NCBI RefSeq assembly: GCF_009363755.1
Contig: NZ_CP045417.1
Span: 3,348,001 to 3,412,000, forward strand
DNA: 64,000 bases
Direction: 5' to 3'
Source of the DNA: Halomonas sp. THAF5a
Lineage (GTDB): Bacteria > Pseudomonadota > Gammaproteobacteria > Pseudomonadales > Halomonadaceae
The notes below the pieces were generated by a model that did not search any database, was not told where the DNA came from, and was given only the letters and a program-made list of their open reading frames with translations. Shown piece by piece: positions 10,346 through 21,247 of the stretch. How positions within the stretch are numbered: position 1 is the first letter of the stretch; each line of letters begins with the position of its first letter. Position numbers and translations under genes: made by a program.

Positions 10346-11146
10346 ATGCGCTGGATTCACTGCCTCGCTATCGGCGCCCTGAGCCTGGGGCTTGCCGCCT
10401 GCACCACCTCGCCCACCGGCCGCTCCCAGCTCACGCTGCTCTCCGACGAGCAGCTCGACCAGATGGGCGCCCAGGCCTTCGCCCAGTACCAGCAGGAGCT
10501 GCCGACGGTCGGCGGCGCCCCGCTGCGCTACGTGCAGTGCGTCACCGACGCCGTGGTGCGTGCCCTCCCGCCCCAGTCGCGCAATCAGAACTGGCAGGTC
10601 AAGGTCTTCGCCTCGGAGCAGGCCAATGCCTTCGCGCTGCCCGGCGGCTACGTGGGCATCAACACCGGCCTGCTCGACGTGGCGCGCAACCAGGACCAGC
10701 TCGCCACCGTGATCGGCCACGAGATCGCCCACGTGCTGGCCCGCCACGCCAACGAGCGCGCCTCCACCGAGACCGCCACCCAGATCGGCCTGTCGGCCAT
10801 CTCCTCGGCGGCCGGCCTGCAGGGCGCCGGCGGCGAGACCATGATGGCGGCGCTGGGCATGGGCGCCCAGTACGGCATCCTGCTGCCCTTCTCGCGCTCC
10901 CACGAGAGCGAGGCCGACGCCCTGGGCCTGACCCTGATGGCCGACGCCGGCTTCGACCCGCGGGAGAGCGTCGCGCTGTGGAACAACATGAGTGCGGCGG
11001 GCGGCGCCCGGCCGCCGGCCTGGCTCTCCACCCACCCGAGCCACGGCCAGCGCATCGGCGGCCTGGAAGCGGGCCTGGACGAGGCCATGGCGCGCTACGA
11101 GCAGGCCCGCCGGGCCGGCCGCACCCCCAACTGCCCACGCCCCTGA
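10346..11146 (+). CDS. M48 family metalloprotease lipoprotein (LoiP/YcaL-like)
   Basis: A 266-residue zinc metalloprotease with signal peptide and lipobox LAAC (Cys19), hence periplasmic and probably outer-membrane anchored. The catalytic HEIAH motif is at residues 125-129 (GHEIAHVLARHA) and the third zinc ligand is expected in SHESEADALGL. The STHPSHGQRI segment near residue 230 is typical of the family, whose E. coli members LoiP and YcaL degrade misassembled envelope proteins. AAGGAATTCTCCCC before the ATG is a plausible ribosome site. It forms a pair with a small membrane gene 17 bases downstream, and the pair is bracketed by inverted copies A and B of the palindromic repeat. Confidence 0.9.
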   Translation: MRWIHCLAIGALSLGLAACTTSPTGRSQLTLLSDEQLDQMGAQAFAQYQQELPTVGGAPLRYVQCVTDAVVRALPPQSRNQNWQVKVFASEQANAFALPGGYVGINTGLLDVARNQDQLATVIGHEIAHVLARHANERASTETATQIGLSAISSAAGLQGAGGETMMAALGMGAQYGILLPFSRSHESEADALGLTLMADAGFDPRESVALWNNMSAAGGARPPAWLSTHPSHGQRIGGLEAGLDEAMARYEQARRAGRTPNCPRP

Positions 11147-11163
11147 AGGAACGCACGATTGCC

Positions 11164-11424
11164 ATGCTGAAGATCGGACTGCTGCTGCTGGTACTGCCCA
11201 TCCTGGTGCTGATGGGGGTCTATTTCGTCGAACTGGGAGACGTGCGGGACTGCGTGCTGCTCCAGGAGGGGCACTGGGACTATCGCGCCGGCGTCTGCCG
11301 CGAGAGTGCCCAGCCCTTCGTGCCCTGGGTCGACCGCCATCCCTGGCTGGTCAACGGCGGCATGCTGCTCTCGGTGGCCGGCATGGCGATGTGCATGGTG
11401 GGGCTGTACGTAAAGCGCCGCTGA
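11164..11424 (+). CDS. Small two-span membrane protein, unknown function
   Basis: An 86-residue protein I do not recognise. It has a hydrophobic N-terminal segment (about 4-24, LLLLVLPILVLMGVYFVEL), a short polar middle with two cysteines (DCVL and GVCRES), and a second hydrophobic segment (about 62-82) ending in a basic tail (VKRR). The topology suggests both ends in the cytoplasm with a periplasmic Cys pair that could form a disulfide. It starts 17 bases after the M48 protease and is probably cotranscribed; AAGGAACGCACGATTGCC precedes the ATG. Being next to an envelope protease hints at an envelope role, but this is only inference. Confidence 0.65.
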   Translation: MLKIGLLLLVLPILVLMGVYFVELGDVRDCVLLQEGHWDYRAGVCRESAQPFVPWVDRHPWLVNGGMLLSVAGMAMCMVGLYVKRR

Positions 11425-11451
11425 GCCGAGCCCAGCGGTATCGCAGCATAG

Positions 11452-11630
11452 CCGGGTACCGGGCCGCCGAGGAGGCGCTGTGAACCCCTCCCTGGGCGCT
11501 ACCGACGCCCTGCGGCGCTCTCGCATCCTGCTCCGCTTGCATGACCGGTGCTGGCCATCCGTGGCCAGCCCGTTCGGAGGTGTCCTCCTCACCCCTGCGT
11601 AGGACCTCCTCTCTGGCCTGCACCCGGCGC
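11452..11630. repeat. Dispersed palindromic repeat, copy B (inverted relative to A)
   Basis: The stretch GGCGCTGTGAACCCCTCCCT at 11474-11493, continuing GGGCGCTACC, is the reverse complement of the core of copy A. The inner hairpin CTGGCCA-TCCG-TGGCCAG and the CCTCCTCACCCC stretch also match copy A in reverse. The outer ends are more degenerate than in copy A, so the boundaries are approximate. It fills the gap between the small membrane gene and the convergent aroE. Confidence 0.8.
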
Positions 11631-11673
11631 TCCTCGCTATCGGCGACCACTCTCCGGGAACTAGGCCAGCACC

Positions 11674-13998
<2,325 letters not shown>

Positions 13999-14055
13999 GG
14001 GTCTCCTCGCCTCGGGATCGGTGCCGCGGGGCGGCATCCTGGAAGGCGTATGCTA

Positions 14056-15183
14056 TCACGCTCCCGATCGGGTCGGCAGGCGCACCCAGCCGCCGGCGGC
14101 CTGGGTCGCGGCGCCTTCGAGCTCGAGCGCCAGCAGGCCACGCTGGCACTCGGCGACGCCGCGGCCGGTCAGCGAGACCAGGGCATCCACCGGGGTGGGG
14201 GTGTCGCTCAGCCAGCGCAGCAGCGAGTCCTCCCCGGACTCCCGCAGGTCGCGCGCCCCGGCGAAGGCGCTCTCCTGGTCATCCTCCAGGGCACGTCCCG
14301 GGGCCTGCTCCATGACCCACTGGCGAAGCTCGGCGAGGATGTCGTCCACCTGGCGTACCAGCACGGCACCGTCGCGGATCAGCTGCAGGCAGCCCCGCGC
14401 CACGGGATTATGGATGGAGCCGGGCAGGGCGAAGACCTCGCGGTTCTGCTCGAGGGCCAGGCGGGCGCTGACCAGCGAGCCGCTCTTCTCGGCGGCCTCG
14501 ACCACCAGCACCCCGAGCGACAGGCCGGTGACGATGCGGTTGCGCCGCGGGAAGAAGCCGGCCCGTGCCCTGGTGCCAGGGGGATGCTCGGAGAGCAGCA
14601 GCCCGCCCGTCTCCTGCAGCCGCCGGTGCAGGCGGTGATGGCGCGGCGGGTAGACCACGTCGACCCCGCAGCCGAGCACGGCGATGCTGGTGCCGCCGGC
14701 GTCCAGGGCGGCCTGCTGGGCGGCGGCATCGATGCCGAGCGCCATGCCGCTGACCACGCACCAGCCGCGGCCGGCGAGCTCGGCGGCGAAGCCGGCGGCG
14801 TTGGCGAGCCCCTCGCGGGTGGAGCGCCGCGAGCCGACCATGGCGAGTCGCGGCGGTTCGAGCGCGGCGAGATCGCCCATCGCCCACAGCACCGGCGGCG
14901 GATCGGCGATCTGGTCGAGGAGCCGCGGCCAACGGGGGTGGCCCGGATGGAGCAGGTAGCGGGCGGGACCGGCGGCGAGCCAGGCCTCCTCGGCGTCGAG
15001 CTCGGCGGTGAGGGGGCTGCGTGCGGGATGGTCGAGCCACAGCCGCAGGGCCGTGGCGGCCTCCCGGGGCAGCACGGCCAGGACGCCGGCCGGCCAGTCG
15101 GGGCGCGCCGCCGTAAGCTCGCCAAGCCGCCGCGGCCCGATGCCGGGCAGCCGGGCCAGGGCGCGCCACTCGCGGGACTGCAT
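14056..15183 (-). CDS. dprA: DNA-processing protein DprA (Smf)
   Basis: DprA binds incoming single-stranded DNA during natural transformation and loads RecA. The product (375 residues from ATG 15183) has an N-terminal helix-hairpin-helix-like stretch (RLPGIGPRRLGEL), the extended Rossmann fold with AMVGSRRSTREG, VVSGMALGIDAAAQQAAL and AVLGCGVDVVYPP, then FFPRRNRIVTGLS and VEAAEKSGSLVSARLALEQ, and a C-terminal winged-helix-like domain. GTG at 15198 is an alternative start five codons upstream; neither has a strong ribosome site. It lies 47 bases after the LysM gene. Together with pilW it fits, but does not prove, competence for DNA uptake. Confidence 0.93.
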   Translation of the reverse strand: MQSREWRALARLPGIGPRRLGELTAARPDWPAGVLAVLPREAATALRLWLDHPARSPLTAELDAEEAWLAAGPARYLLHPGHPRWPRLLDQIADPPPVLWAMGDLAALEPPRLAMVGSRRSTREGLANAAGFAAELAGRGWCVVSGMALGIDAAAQQAALDAGGTSIAVLGCGVDVVYPPRHHRLHRRLQETGGLLLSEHPPGTRARAGFFPRRNRIVTGLSLGVLVVEAAEKSGSLVSARLALEQNREVFALPGSIHNPVARGCLQLIRDGAVLVRQVDDILAELRQWVMEQAPGRALEDDQESAFAGARDLRESGEDSLLRWLSDTPTPVDALVSLTGRGVAECQRGLLALELEGAATQAAGGWVRLPTRSGA

Positions 15184-15230
15184 CGCGTGGGCCTGCACGG
15201 CGCGTCAGGACGACAGCGCGGCCGCCGCGC

Positions 15231-16325
15231 CTAGCGCAGCGCCGTGTCCAGCCGGCGCTCGGGGCTGTGGATGCGATCGCCCACCGACAGCATGCGCTTG
15301 GCCTCCATCACCAGGCCGTAGCTCATCTTCTCGTAGGGCCGGAAGACCATCACCAGGCCGGCATCCTCGCCGGGCAGGCGCAGCGGCTCGCCGGTACGCG
15401 GGTCGTCGACCAGCTCGCCCTGCTGCTCGACCATCAGCACGTGGCCGGTTTCCAGGCCGTCGCGGCGACCGCGATCGAGCGCGACCACCTGCAGCGGCCC
15501 GATGAAGCGCACGCCGCCCGGTACCGCCAGGATGCGGCCGTCGATCTCGCGGTCGGGCGCCCGGGGCAGGAACTCGGTCACCAGGCGGCGATCCTCGAGG
15601 GGCAACGCGATGTCGTCGTCGCGGACCTCCTGGCGGGCGGCGGTCACCTCCATCACCACGATGTCGTCCTCCTGGCGCAGCCGGCGCGCCTCGCCGACGC
15701 TCTCGAGCTCGAGGCCCAGCGACTCGCCGGTGGCGCTGTCGACGTACTGCTCGCCGACGCGGTAGAGGCCGACGCGCCCGCCGCCCTCGACGTGCCCGCG
15801 AGCGTAGAGACGATCGCCGCGGCCACTGACCAGCCGGCCGTCGTCGCCGGCGATCACGTAGGCCAGCTCGTCCAGCGCCTCGGGGTCCTCGATCACGCGA
15901 TGGTCGCGCAGGAAGTGGCGCACGGCGTCCAGCGGGATCGGCTCGATGGCCTCGCGGTGCGACGAGGTGCGCACCTTCGGCGACAGCCGCACCATCCCCT
16001 GGCCACGCTCCAGGCCGAGGCAGGGCCGGCCGTTGCAATCGTAGAGGTAGACGATATCGCCGGGGTAGATCAGGTGGGGGTTCTCGATCTGCGGATTGAC
16101 CTGCCACACCTCGGGCCACTGCCAGGGGTGCTGCAGGAAGCGCCCGGAAATGTCCCAAAGGGTGTCACCCTTCACCACGGTATAGCGGTCCGGTGCATCG
16201 CCCCTCAAGCCGTCGTCCCAGGAGAGCCCCTGGGCCTGGACCAGGGGCAGCCCGCTCATCAGCACGGCCGTGAGCCCCACTGTCAGGCGCCGACACCAGC
16301 GCGCTGCGCATCCTGTCTGTTTCAT
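15231..16325 (-). CDS. LysM domain-containing secreted protein
   Basis: A 364-residue exported protein with a signal peptide (about 1-31, cleavage near VQAQG) and one LysM domain (about 47-97: YTVVKGDTLWDISGRFL...NPHLIYPGDIVYLY) that should bind peptidoglycan. The remaining ~260 residues are a conserved beta-rich region of unknown role found in this dprA-linked family, with repeated segments such as DRLYARGHVEGGGRVGLYRVG and GHVLMVEQQGELVDD. It is divergent from def and heads the minus-strand run into dprA, tsaC, hemF and aroE. A possible role in cell-wall maintenance is inferred only from the LysM domain. Confidence 0.88.
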   Translation of the reverse strand: MKQTGCAARWCRRLTVGLTAVLMSGLPLVQAQGLSWDDGLRGDAPDRYTVVKGDTLWDISGRFLQHPWQWPEVWQVNPQIENPHLIYPGDIVYLYDCNGRPCLGLERGQGMVRLSPKVRTSSHREAIEPIPLDAVRHFLRDHRVIEDPEALDELAYVIAGDDGRLVSGRGDRLYARGHVEGGGRVGLYRVGEQYVDSATGESLGLELESVGEARRLRQEDDIVVMEVTAARQEVRDDDIALPLEDRRLVTEFLPRAPDREIDGRILAVPGGVRFIGPLQVVALDRGRRDGLETGHVLMVEQQGELVDDPRTGEPLRLPGEDAGLVMVFRPYEKMSYGLVMEAKRMLSVGDRIHSPERRLDTALR

Positions 16326-16455
16326 CCCTGCTCTCCCCCGGGTTGCTGGCCCCTCGCCCGTCGCCCATGGAACGTTGGCGACGTGGTATAGTCAGAAGCT
16401 GTTGATGTGAGGCACGTTCGGCGGTTTCGCCGTCGAGCGCGCCCTTCTAGAATAG

Positions 16456-16474
16456 TGTCATTTTGTAAATGACA
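16456..16474. promoter_or_regulatory. AT-rich perfect palindrome between lysM gene and def
   Basis: TGTCATTT-TGT-AAATGACA is a perfect 8+8 inverted repeat in an otherwise GC-rich region, centred 32 bases before the def ATG. A TAGAAT hexamer at 16448-16453 just upstream could be the def -10 box, so the palindrome would lie in the 5' leader or at the transcription start, where a repressor could act. Divergent genes on both sides leave the target uncertain. Confidence 0.5.
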
Positions 16475-16496
16475 GCATAACGGTGATTCCAACGCC

Positions 16497-17009
16497 ATGG
16501 CCAAATTACCCATCCTCGAATTTCCCGACGAGCGGCTGCGCACGGTCGCCGCGCCGGTCGAGACGGTCGACGACGAGGTGCGCCGCCTGGTCGACGACAT
16601 GCTCGAGACCATGTACGACGCCAGCGGCATCGGACTCGCCGCGACCCAGGTGGACGTCCACCGTCGGGTCATCGTCATGGACGTCAGCGACGACCGCACA
16701 AGCCCCCTGGTGCTCATCAACCCGAGTTACACCCCCATCGGCGAGGAGCGTGAGCCGATGCAGGAGGGCTGCCTGTCGATCCCCGAATACTACGCCGAGG
16801 TGCCGCGTGCACTGAAGGTGCACCTGAAGGCCCAGGACCGCGACGGCCAGCCCTACGAGCTCGAGGCCGAGGGGCTGCTTGCGCACTGCATCCAGCACGA
16901 GTACGACCACCTGGAGGGCGTGCTCTTCGTCGACTACCTCTCGCCGCTCAAGCGCGACCGGGTGATGAAGAAGATGCAGAAGCGCCACAAGCAGATGCAG
17001 CCCGCCTGA
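16497..17009 (+). CDS. def: Peptide deformylase
   Basis: Def removes the N-formyl group from new proteins. The 170-residue enzyme has all three metal-site motifs: [16 protein letters not shown] (Cys92) and the HEYDH motif (His134, Glu135, His138). Length equals the typical gammaproteobacterial type 1 enzyme. It starts the def-fmt-rsmB group; a hairpin terminator between def and fmt suggests that fmt is also served by readthrough or its own promoter. The start is fixed by the standard N-terminus ([14 protein letters not shown]). Confidence 0.97.
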   Translation: MAKLPILEFPDERLRTVAAPVETVDDEVRRLVDDMLETMYDASGIGLAATQVDVHRRVIVMDVSDDRTSPLVLINPSYTPIGEEREPMQEGCLSIPEYYAEVPRALKVHLKAQDRDGQPYELEAEGLLAHCIQHEYDHLEGVLFVDYLSPLKRDRVMKKMQKRHKQMQPA

Positions 17010-17045
17010 TCGCCGGGGCGCCCGGCGGCGCCGTCCCGCCACCCT

Positions 17046-17080
17046 CGAAGGCCGACGTTTGCACGTCGGCCTTCGTCGTT
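17046..17080 (+). terminator. Hairpin between def and fmt
   Basis: CGAAGGCCGACGT (17046-17058) pairs perfectly with ACGTCGGCCTTCG (17063-17075) around a TTGC loop, followed by TCGTTT. It lies 37 bases after the def stop. The T-tract is short, so termination may be partial. Confidence 0.7.
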
Positions 17081-17133
17081 TCCGGCCGCCTCCGTTATCA
17101 TGAGGGCCATCGCCCACTGGCAAGGCCCTCAAC

Positions 17134-18123
17134 ATGTCCCGACCCCTGCGCGTCATCTTCGCCGGTACCCCCGACTTCGCCGCCGAGAGCCTGTCGGCGC
17201 TGCTGGCGAGCCGCCATGACGTCGTCGCCGTCTACACCCAGCCGGACCGCCCGGCGGGCCGCGGCCGCAAGCTGACCCCGAGCCCCGTCAAGGCGCTGGC
17301 GCAGCGCCACGACCTGCCGGTCCACCAGCCCGTCTCCCTGAAGGGCCCCGAGGTGCAGGCCGAGCTCGCCGCCCACCAGGCCGACATCATGGTGGTGGTG
17401 GCCTACGGCCTCCTTCTGCCCCAGGCCGTGCTCGACATCCCTCCGCGCGGCTGTCTCAACGTGCACGCCTCACTGCTGCCCCGCTGGCGCGGCGCCGCGC
17501 CCATCCAGCGGGCCATCGAGGCCGGCGACGAGGAGAGCGGCGTGACCATCATGCAGATGGACGCGGGCCTGGATACCGGCGACATGCTGCTGGTCAGGCG
17601 AGCGCCGATCACCACCACCACCACCGGCGGCGAGCTCCACGACAGCCTGGCGCGCCTGGGCGGCGAGGCGCTGGTCGAGGCCCTGGAGGCCCTGGCCGGC
17701 GAGGGGCTTGCCGCCACGCCCCAGCCCGCCGAGGGCGTCACCTATGCCGCCAAGCTCTCCAAGGCCGAGGCGGAGCTCGACTTCCGCCGCCCGGCCGAGG
17801 CGCTGGCCGCCCGCATCCGCGCCTTCAACCCCTGGCCGGTGGCCTGGTGCGCGCTGGGCGACGACCGCCTGCGCCTGCTGATGGCCCACGCCGAGCCGTC
17901 GGCGCCGGACGCCGTCCCGGCCCGCCCCGGCACCCTGCTGGCGCCCTCGGACGAGGCCCTGCGCATCGCCTGCGGGGAAGCCGGCGACCAGGTGCTGGCG
18001 GTGAGCCGCGCCCAGCTGCCCGGCGGCAAGCCCCTGGCGGTGCGCGAGCTGCTCAAGGCGCGCGCCGAGCGATTCCCCCCGGGCAGCCGCCTGGGACACC
18101 ACGACGAGGAGAGCCCGGCATGA
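17134..18123 (+). CDS. fmt: Methionyl-tRNA formyltransferase
   Basis: Fmt formylates initiator Met-tRNA with 10-formyl-THF. The 329-residue protein begins [16 protein letters not shown] and contains the formyl-transfer signature block [18 protein letters not shown], followed by [17 protein letters not shown] with the catalytic Asp, and the C-terminal OB-like domain from about residue 205. It is coupled to rsmB through a four-base ATGA overlap. The def-fmt-rsmB-trkA order is the classic gammaproteobacterial arrangement. Confidence 0.97.
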   Translation: MSRPLRVIFAGTPDFAAESLSALLASRHDVVAVYTQPDRPAGRGRKLTPSPVKALAQRHDLPVHQPVSLKGPEVQAELAAHQADIMVVVAYGLLLPQAVLDIPPRGCLNVHASLLPRWRGAAPIQRAIEAGDEESGVTIMQMDAGLDTGDMLLVRRAPITTTTTGGELHDSLARLGGEALVEALEALAGEGLAATPQPAEGVTYAAKLSKAEAELDFRRPAEALAARIRAFNPWPVAWCALGDDRLRLLMAHAEPSAPDAVPARPGTLLAPSDEALRIACGEAGDQVLAVSRAQLPGGKPLAVRELLKARAERFPPGSRLGHHDEESPA

Positions 18124-19472
18124 GCCAGCAGACGCCCGCCCCCCGCGCCCGGGAGCAGCGCCGCGATAACGGCCTGGCCGTGCGCGCCGCCGCCGCCCGC
18201 GCCCTCGCCCCGGTGATCACCGGCAAGGGCTCGCTCACCGGTCTCGACGACCACCAGGTGGTCGCCCGGGACCGCGCCCTGTTCAAGGCGCTCTGCTTCG
18301 GCGCCTGCCGCACCCTGCCGCGGCTCGAGGCGCTGGCCAATGCGCTGCTGGCCAAGCCGTTCAAGGCCCGCGACGCCGACGTCCAGGCGCTGCTGCTGCT
18401 CGGCATCTACCAGCAGCTCTACCTGCGCATCCCGGTGCATGCCGCGGTGGGCGAGACCGCCGGTGCCGCGCGCCTGCTCGGCAAGGAGTGGGCCACCCGG
18501 GTGCTGAACGGCTGCCTGCGCCGCCTGCAGCGCGAGCGCGCCGAGCTGGAGGCCGAGGCGGACCGCGACCCGGCGGTGGCCCTGCTGCACCCCAAGTGGT
18601 GGCTCAAGCGCCTGCGCCAGGCCTGGCCGGACGACTGGCGGGCGATCTGCGAGGCCAACAACCTGGCCGGCCCCATGACGCTGCGCGTCAACCGCCGCCA
18701 CGGCGACCGCGAGCTGTACCTGGGCCGCCTCGACGGCGCCGGCATCCAGGCGCGCCTCTGCCTGCACGCCCCGGACGGCCTGACGCTGGAGACCCCGTGC
18801 GACGTCGAGACGCTGCCCGGCTTCGCCGAGGGACACGTCAGCGTCCAGGACGAGGCGGCCCAGCTGGCCGCCGTGCTGCTCGGCCCGTCGCTGGCCCCGC
18901 GCCCCGGCGCGCGGGTGCTGGATGCCTGCTGTGCCCCGGGCGGCAAGACCGCTCACCTGCTGGAGCTCTTCGACCTCGACCTGCAGGCGATCGACAGCGA
19001 CGATGTGCGCCTGGCCCGGGTCGAGGACACCCTCTCCCGCCTGGGGCTCGAGGCGACCCTCGCGGCGGGCGATGCCACCGCGCGGGACTGGTGGGACGGC
19101 ACGCCCTTCGACGCCATCCTGCTCGACGCGCCCTGCTCGGGCAGCGGCGTGATCCGTCGCCACCCGGACATCAAGCGCCTGCGCCGCCCCTCGGACATCG
19201 CCAGGCTGGCCGAGCTGCAGGCCCGCCTGCTCGACAACCTCTGGCCGCTGCTGGCCCCGGGCGGCACCCTTCTCTACGCCACCTGCTCGGTGCTGCCCGA
19301 GGAAAACGCCGAGCAGATCGACGCCTTCCTGGCGCGCACCCCCGATGCCGAGGCCACCATGCCGGCCGACCTGGGCTGGGGCCGCGCCGCCGGCGCCGGC
19401 CGCCAGCTGCTGCCCGAGCCCGACAGCCATGACGGCTTCTTCTATGCCAGACTGGAGAAGCGCCCCGCCTGA
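18120..19472 (+). CDS. rsmB: 16S rRNA (cytosine(967)-C(5))-methyltransferase RsmB
   Basis: RsmB makes m5C967 in 16S rRNA. The 450-residue protein has an N-terminal NusB-like helical RNA-binding domain (about 15-145) and a C-terminal Rossmann methyltransferase domain with the SAM loop [15 protein letters not shown], the [17 protein letters not shown] motif IV Cys and the [10 protein letters not shown] motif VI catalytic Cys. The frame is open upstream, but ATG 18120 overlapping the fmt stop gives the expected N-terminus. Dodecin follows 35 bases later. Confidence 0.96.
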   Translation: MSQQTPAPRAREQRRDNGLAVRAAAARALAPVITGKGSLTGLDDHQVVARDRALFKALCFGACRTLPRLEALANALLAKPFKARDADVQALLLLGIYQQLYLRIPVHAAVGETAGAARLLGKEWATRVLNGCLRRLQRERAELEAEADRDPAVALLHPKWWLKRLRQAWPDDWRAICEANNLAGPMTLRVNRRHGDRELYLGRLDGAGIQARLCLHAPDGLTLETPCDVETLPGFAEGHVSVQDEAAQLAAVLLGPSLAPRPGARVLDACCAPGGKTAHLLELFDLDLQAIDSDDVRLARVEDTLSRLGLEATLAAGDATARDWWDGTPFDAILLDAPCSGSGVIRRHPDIKRLRRPSDIARLAELQARLLDNLWPLLAPGGTLLYATCSVLPEENAEQIDAFLARTPDAEATMPADLGWGRAAGAGRQLLPEPDSHDGFFYARLEKRPA

Positions 19473-19507
19473 CCGGCGGGGGCCCGACAGGCCAGACAGG
19501 AGGCGGC

Positions 19508-19714
19508 ATGAGCCATCACACCTACAAGCACATCGAGCTGACGGGGTCCTCGGAGAAGGACATCGAGAGCGCCGTCCAGAACGCCCTGACCAAGGCCGCG
19601 GAGAGCCTGCACGGCATGCGCTGGTTCGAGGTCGTGGAGACCCGCGGTCACATCGAGCATGCGCGGGTCGCCCACTGGCAGGTCACCATCAAGGTCGGCT
19701 TCACCCTCGACTGA
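19508..19714 (+). CDS. Dodecin family flavin-binding protein
   Basis: A 68-residue protein of the dodecin family, small proteins that assemble into hollow dodecamers storing or scavenging flavins. The features [19 protein letters not shown], the flavin-stacking Trp in [11 protein letters not shown] and the final [12 protein letters not shown] match the family over its whole length. GGAGGCGGC precedes the ATG. It is inserted between rsmB and trkA, which are usually adjacent, and may be read from the rsmB transcript. Confidence 0.93.
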   Translation: MSHHTYKHIELTGSSEKDIESAVQNALTKAAESLHGMRWFEVVETRGHIEHARVAHWQVTIKVGFTLD

Positions 19715-19830
19715 GCCGGCGCGACCTGTTCTTCTGCCGACGGCTGATTTAGGCTTGCCTCGGTATGCTGCGGCGCACAGGGTGCGCCGCTCTCGATCCC
19801 CGGGGGCTGAGCAGAGCGGATAGCACATCG

Positions 19831-21204
19831 ATGAAGATCATCATTCTGGGCGCCGGCCAGGTCGGCGGCACCCTGGCCGAACACCTGGCCCGGGAAGAGA
19901 ACGACATCACGGTGGTGGACACCGACGGCGAGCGCCTGCGCGAGCTGCACACCCGGCTCGACATCCGCACCGTCTCCGGCGCCGGCTCCTACCCGATGGT
20001 GCTGCGCCAGGCCGGCGGCGAGGACGCCGATATGCTGATCGCGGTGACCAACTCCGACGAAGTCAACATGATCGCCTGCCAGGTGGCCCATACGCTCTTT
20101 CGCACCCCCACCAAGATCGCCCGGGTGCGCGCCACCGCCTACCTGACCCGCAAGGGGCTGTTCGCCCACGACGCGGTGCCCATCGACGTGCTGATCAGCC
20201 CCGAGCAGGTGGTCACCGACCATATCCGTCGGCTGATCGAGCACCCGGGCGCCCTGCAGGTGCTGGAGTTCGCCAGCGGCCTGGTGCAGCTCGTCGCGGT
20301 CAAGGCCTTCTACGGCGGCCCGCTGGTGGGCCAGGAGCTCGGCTTCCTGCGCCGCCACATGCCCAGCGTCGACACCCGGGTGGCGGCCATCTACCGCCGC
20401 AACCGACCGATCATCCCCCGCGGCGACACCGTGATCGAGGCCGACGACGAGGTCTTCTTCATCGCCGCCCGGCGCGATATCCGCGCGGTAATGAGCGAGC
20501 TTCGGCGCCTCGACCGCGACTTCCGCCGGGTGATGATCGCCGGCGGCGGCAACATCGGCGAGCGCCTCGCCGAGCACCTGGAGCACAGCCACCAGGTCAA
20601 GATCATCGAGCACGACCTCAATCGCTGCACCCAGCTCTCCGAACGCCTCGACCGCACCGTGGTGCTGCACGGCAGCGCCACCGCCAAGCGGCTGCTCGAG
20701 GAGGAGAACATCGAGGACTGCGACATCTTCTGCGCCCTGACCAACGACGACGAGGTCAACATCATGTCGTCGATGCTGGCCAAGCGCATGGGCGCCAAGA
20801 AGGTACTGACGCTGATCAACAACGCCGCCTACGTCGACCTGGTCCAGGGCGGCGAGATCGACATCGCCATCTCCCCCCAGCAGGCCACCATCGGCAGCCT
20901 GCTGACCCACGTGCGCCGCGGCGACATCGTCAACGTCCACTCCCTGCGCCGCGGCGCCGCCGAGGCCATCGAGGCGATCGCCCACGGCGACACCCAGTCC
21001 TCCAAGGTGGTGGGCCGCGCCATCGGCGAGATCGACCTGCCCCAGGGCACCACCATCGGCGCCGTGGTGCGCGGCAAGGAGGTGCTGATCGCCCACGACG
21101 ACGTGGTGGTGGAGTCCGGCGATCACGTCATCCTGTTCGTGATCGACAAGCGGCGACTGCGCGACGTCGAGCGCCTCTTCCAGGTCGGACTGACGTTCTT
21201 CTGA
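19831..21204 (+). CDS. trkA: Trk system potassium transporter regulatory subunit TrkA
   Basis: TrkA is the cytoplasmic NAD(H)-binding gating subunit of the low-affinity potassium uptake system. The 457-residue protein is a duplicated RCK unit: two TrkA-N Rossmann domains, with [15 protein letters not shown] at residue 4 and [15 protein letters not shown] at about residue 234, each followed by a TrkA-C domain. ATG 19831 starts exactly at the canonical MKIIILGAG. trkH begins 43 bases downstream. Potassium uptake is the first response to osmotic upshift, so this pair matters for a halophile; in Halomonas elongata trkA and trkH are likewise adjacent. Confidence 0.97.
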   Translation: MKIIILGAGQVGGTLAEHLAREENDITVVDTDGERLRELHTRLDIRTVSGAGSYPMVLRQAGGEDADMLIAVTNSDEVNMIACQVAHTLFRTPTKIARVRATAYLTRKGLFAHDAVPIDVLISPEQVVTDHIRRLIEHPGALQVLEFASGLVQLVAVKAFYGGPLVGQELGFLRRHMPSVDTRVAAIYRRNRPIIPRGDTVIEADDEVFFIAARRDIRAVMSELRRLDRDFRRVMIAGGGNIGERLAEHLEHSHQVKIIEHDLNRCTQLSERLDRTVVLHGSATAKRLLEEENIEDCDIFCALTNDDEVNIMSSMLAKRMGAKKVLTLINNAAYVDLVQGGEIDIAISPQQATIGSLLTHVRRGDIVNVHSLRRGAAEAIEAIAHGDTQSSKVVGRAIGEIDLPQGTTIGAVVRGKEVLIAHDDVVVESGDHVILFVIDKRRLRDVERLFQVGLTFF

Positions 21205-21247
21205 TGGCCCGCCCCGTCCCCCCTGGCGACCCGAGGAGAGCCGCCCG

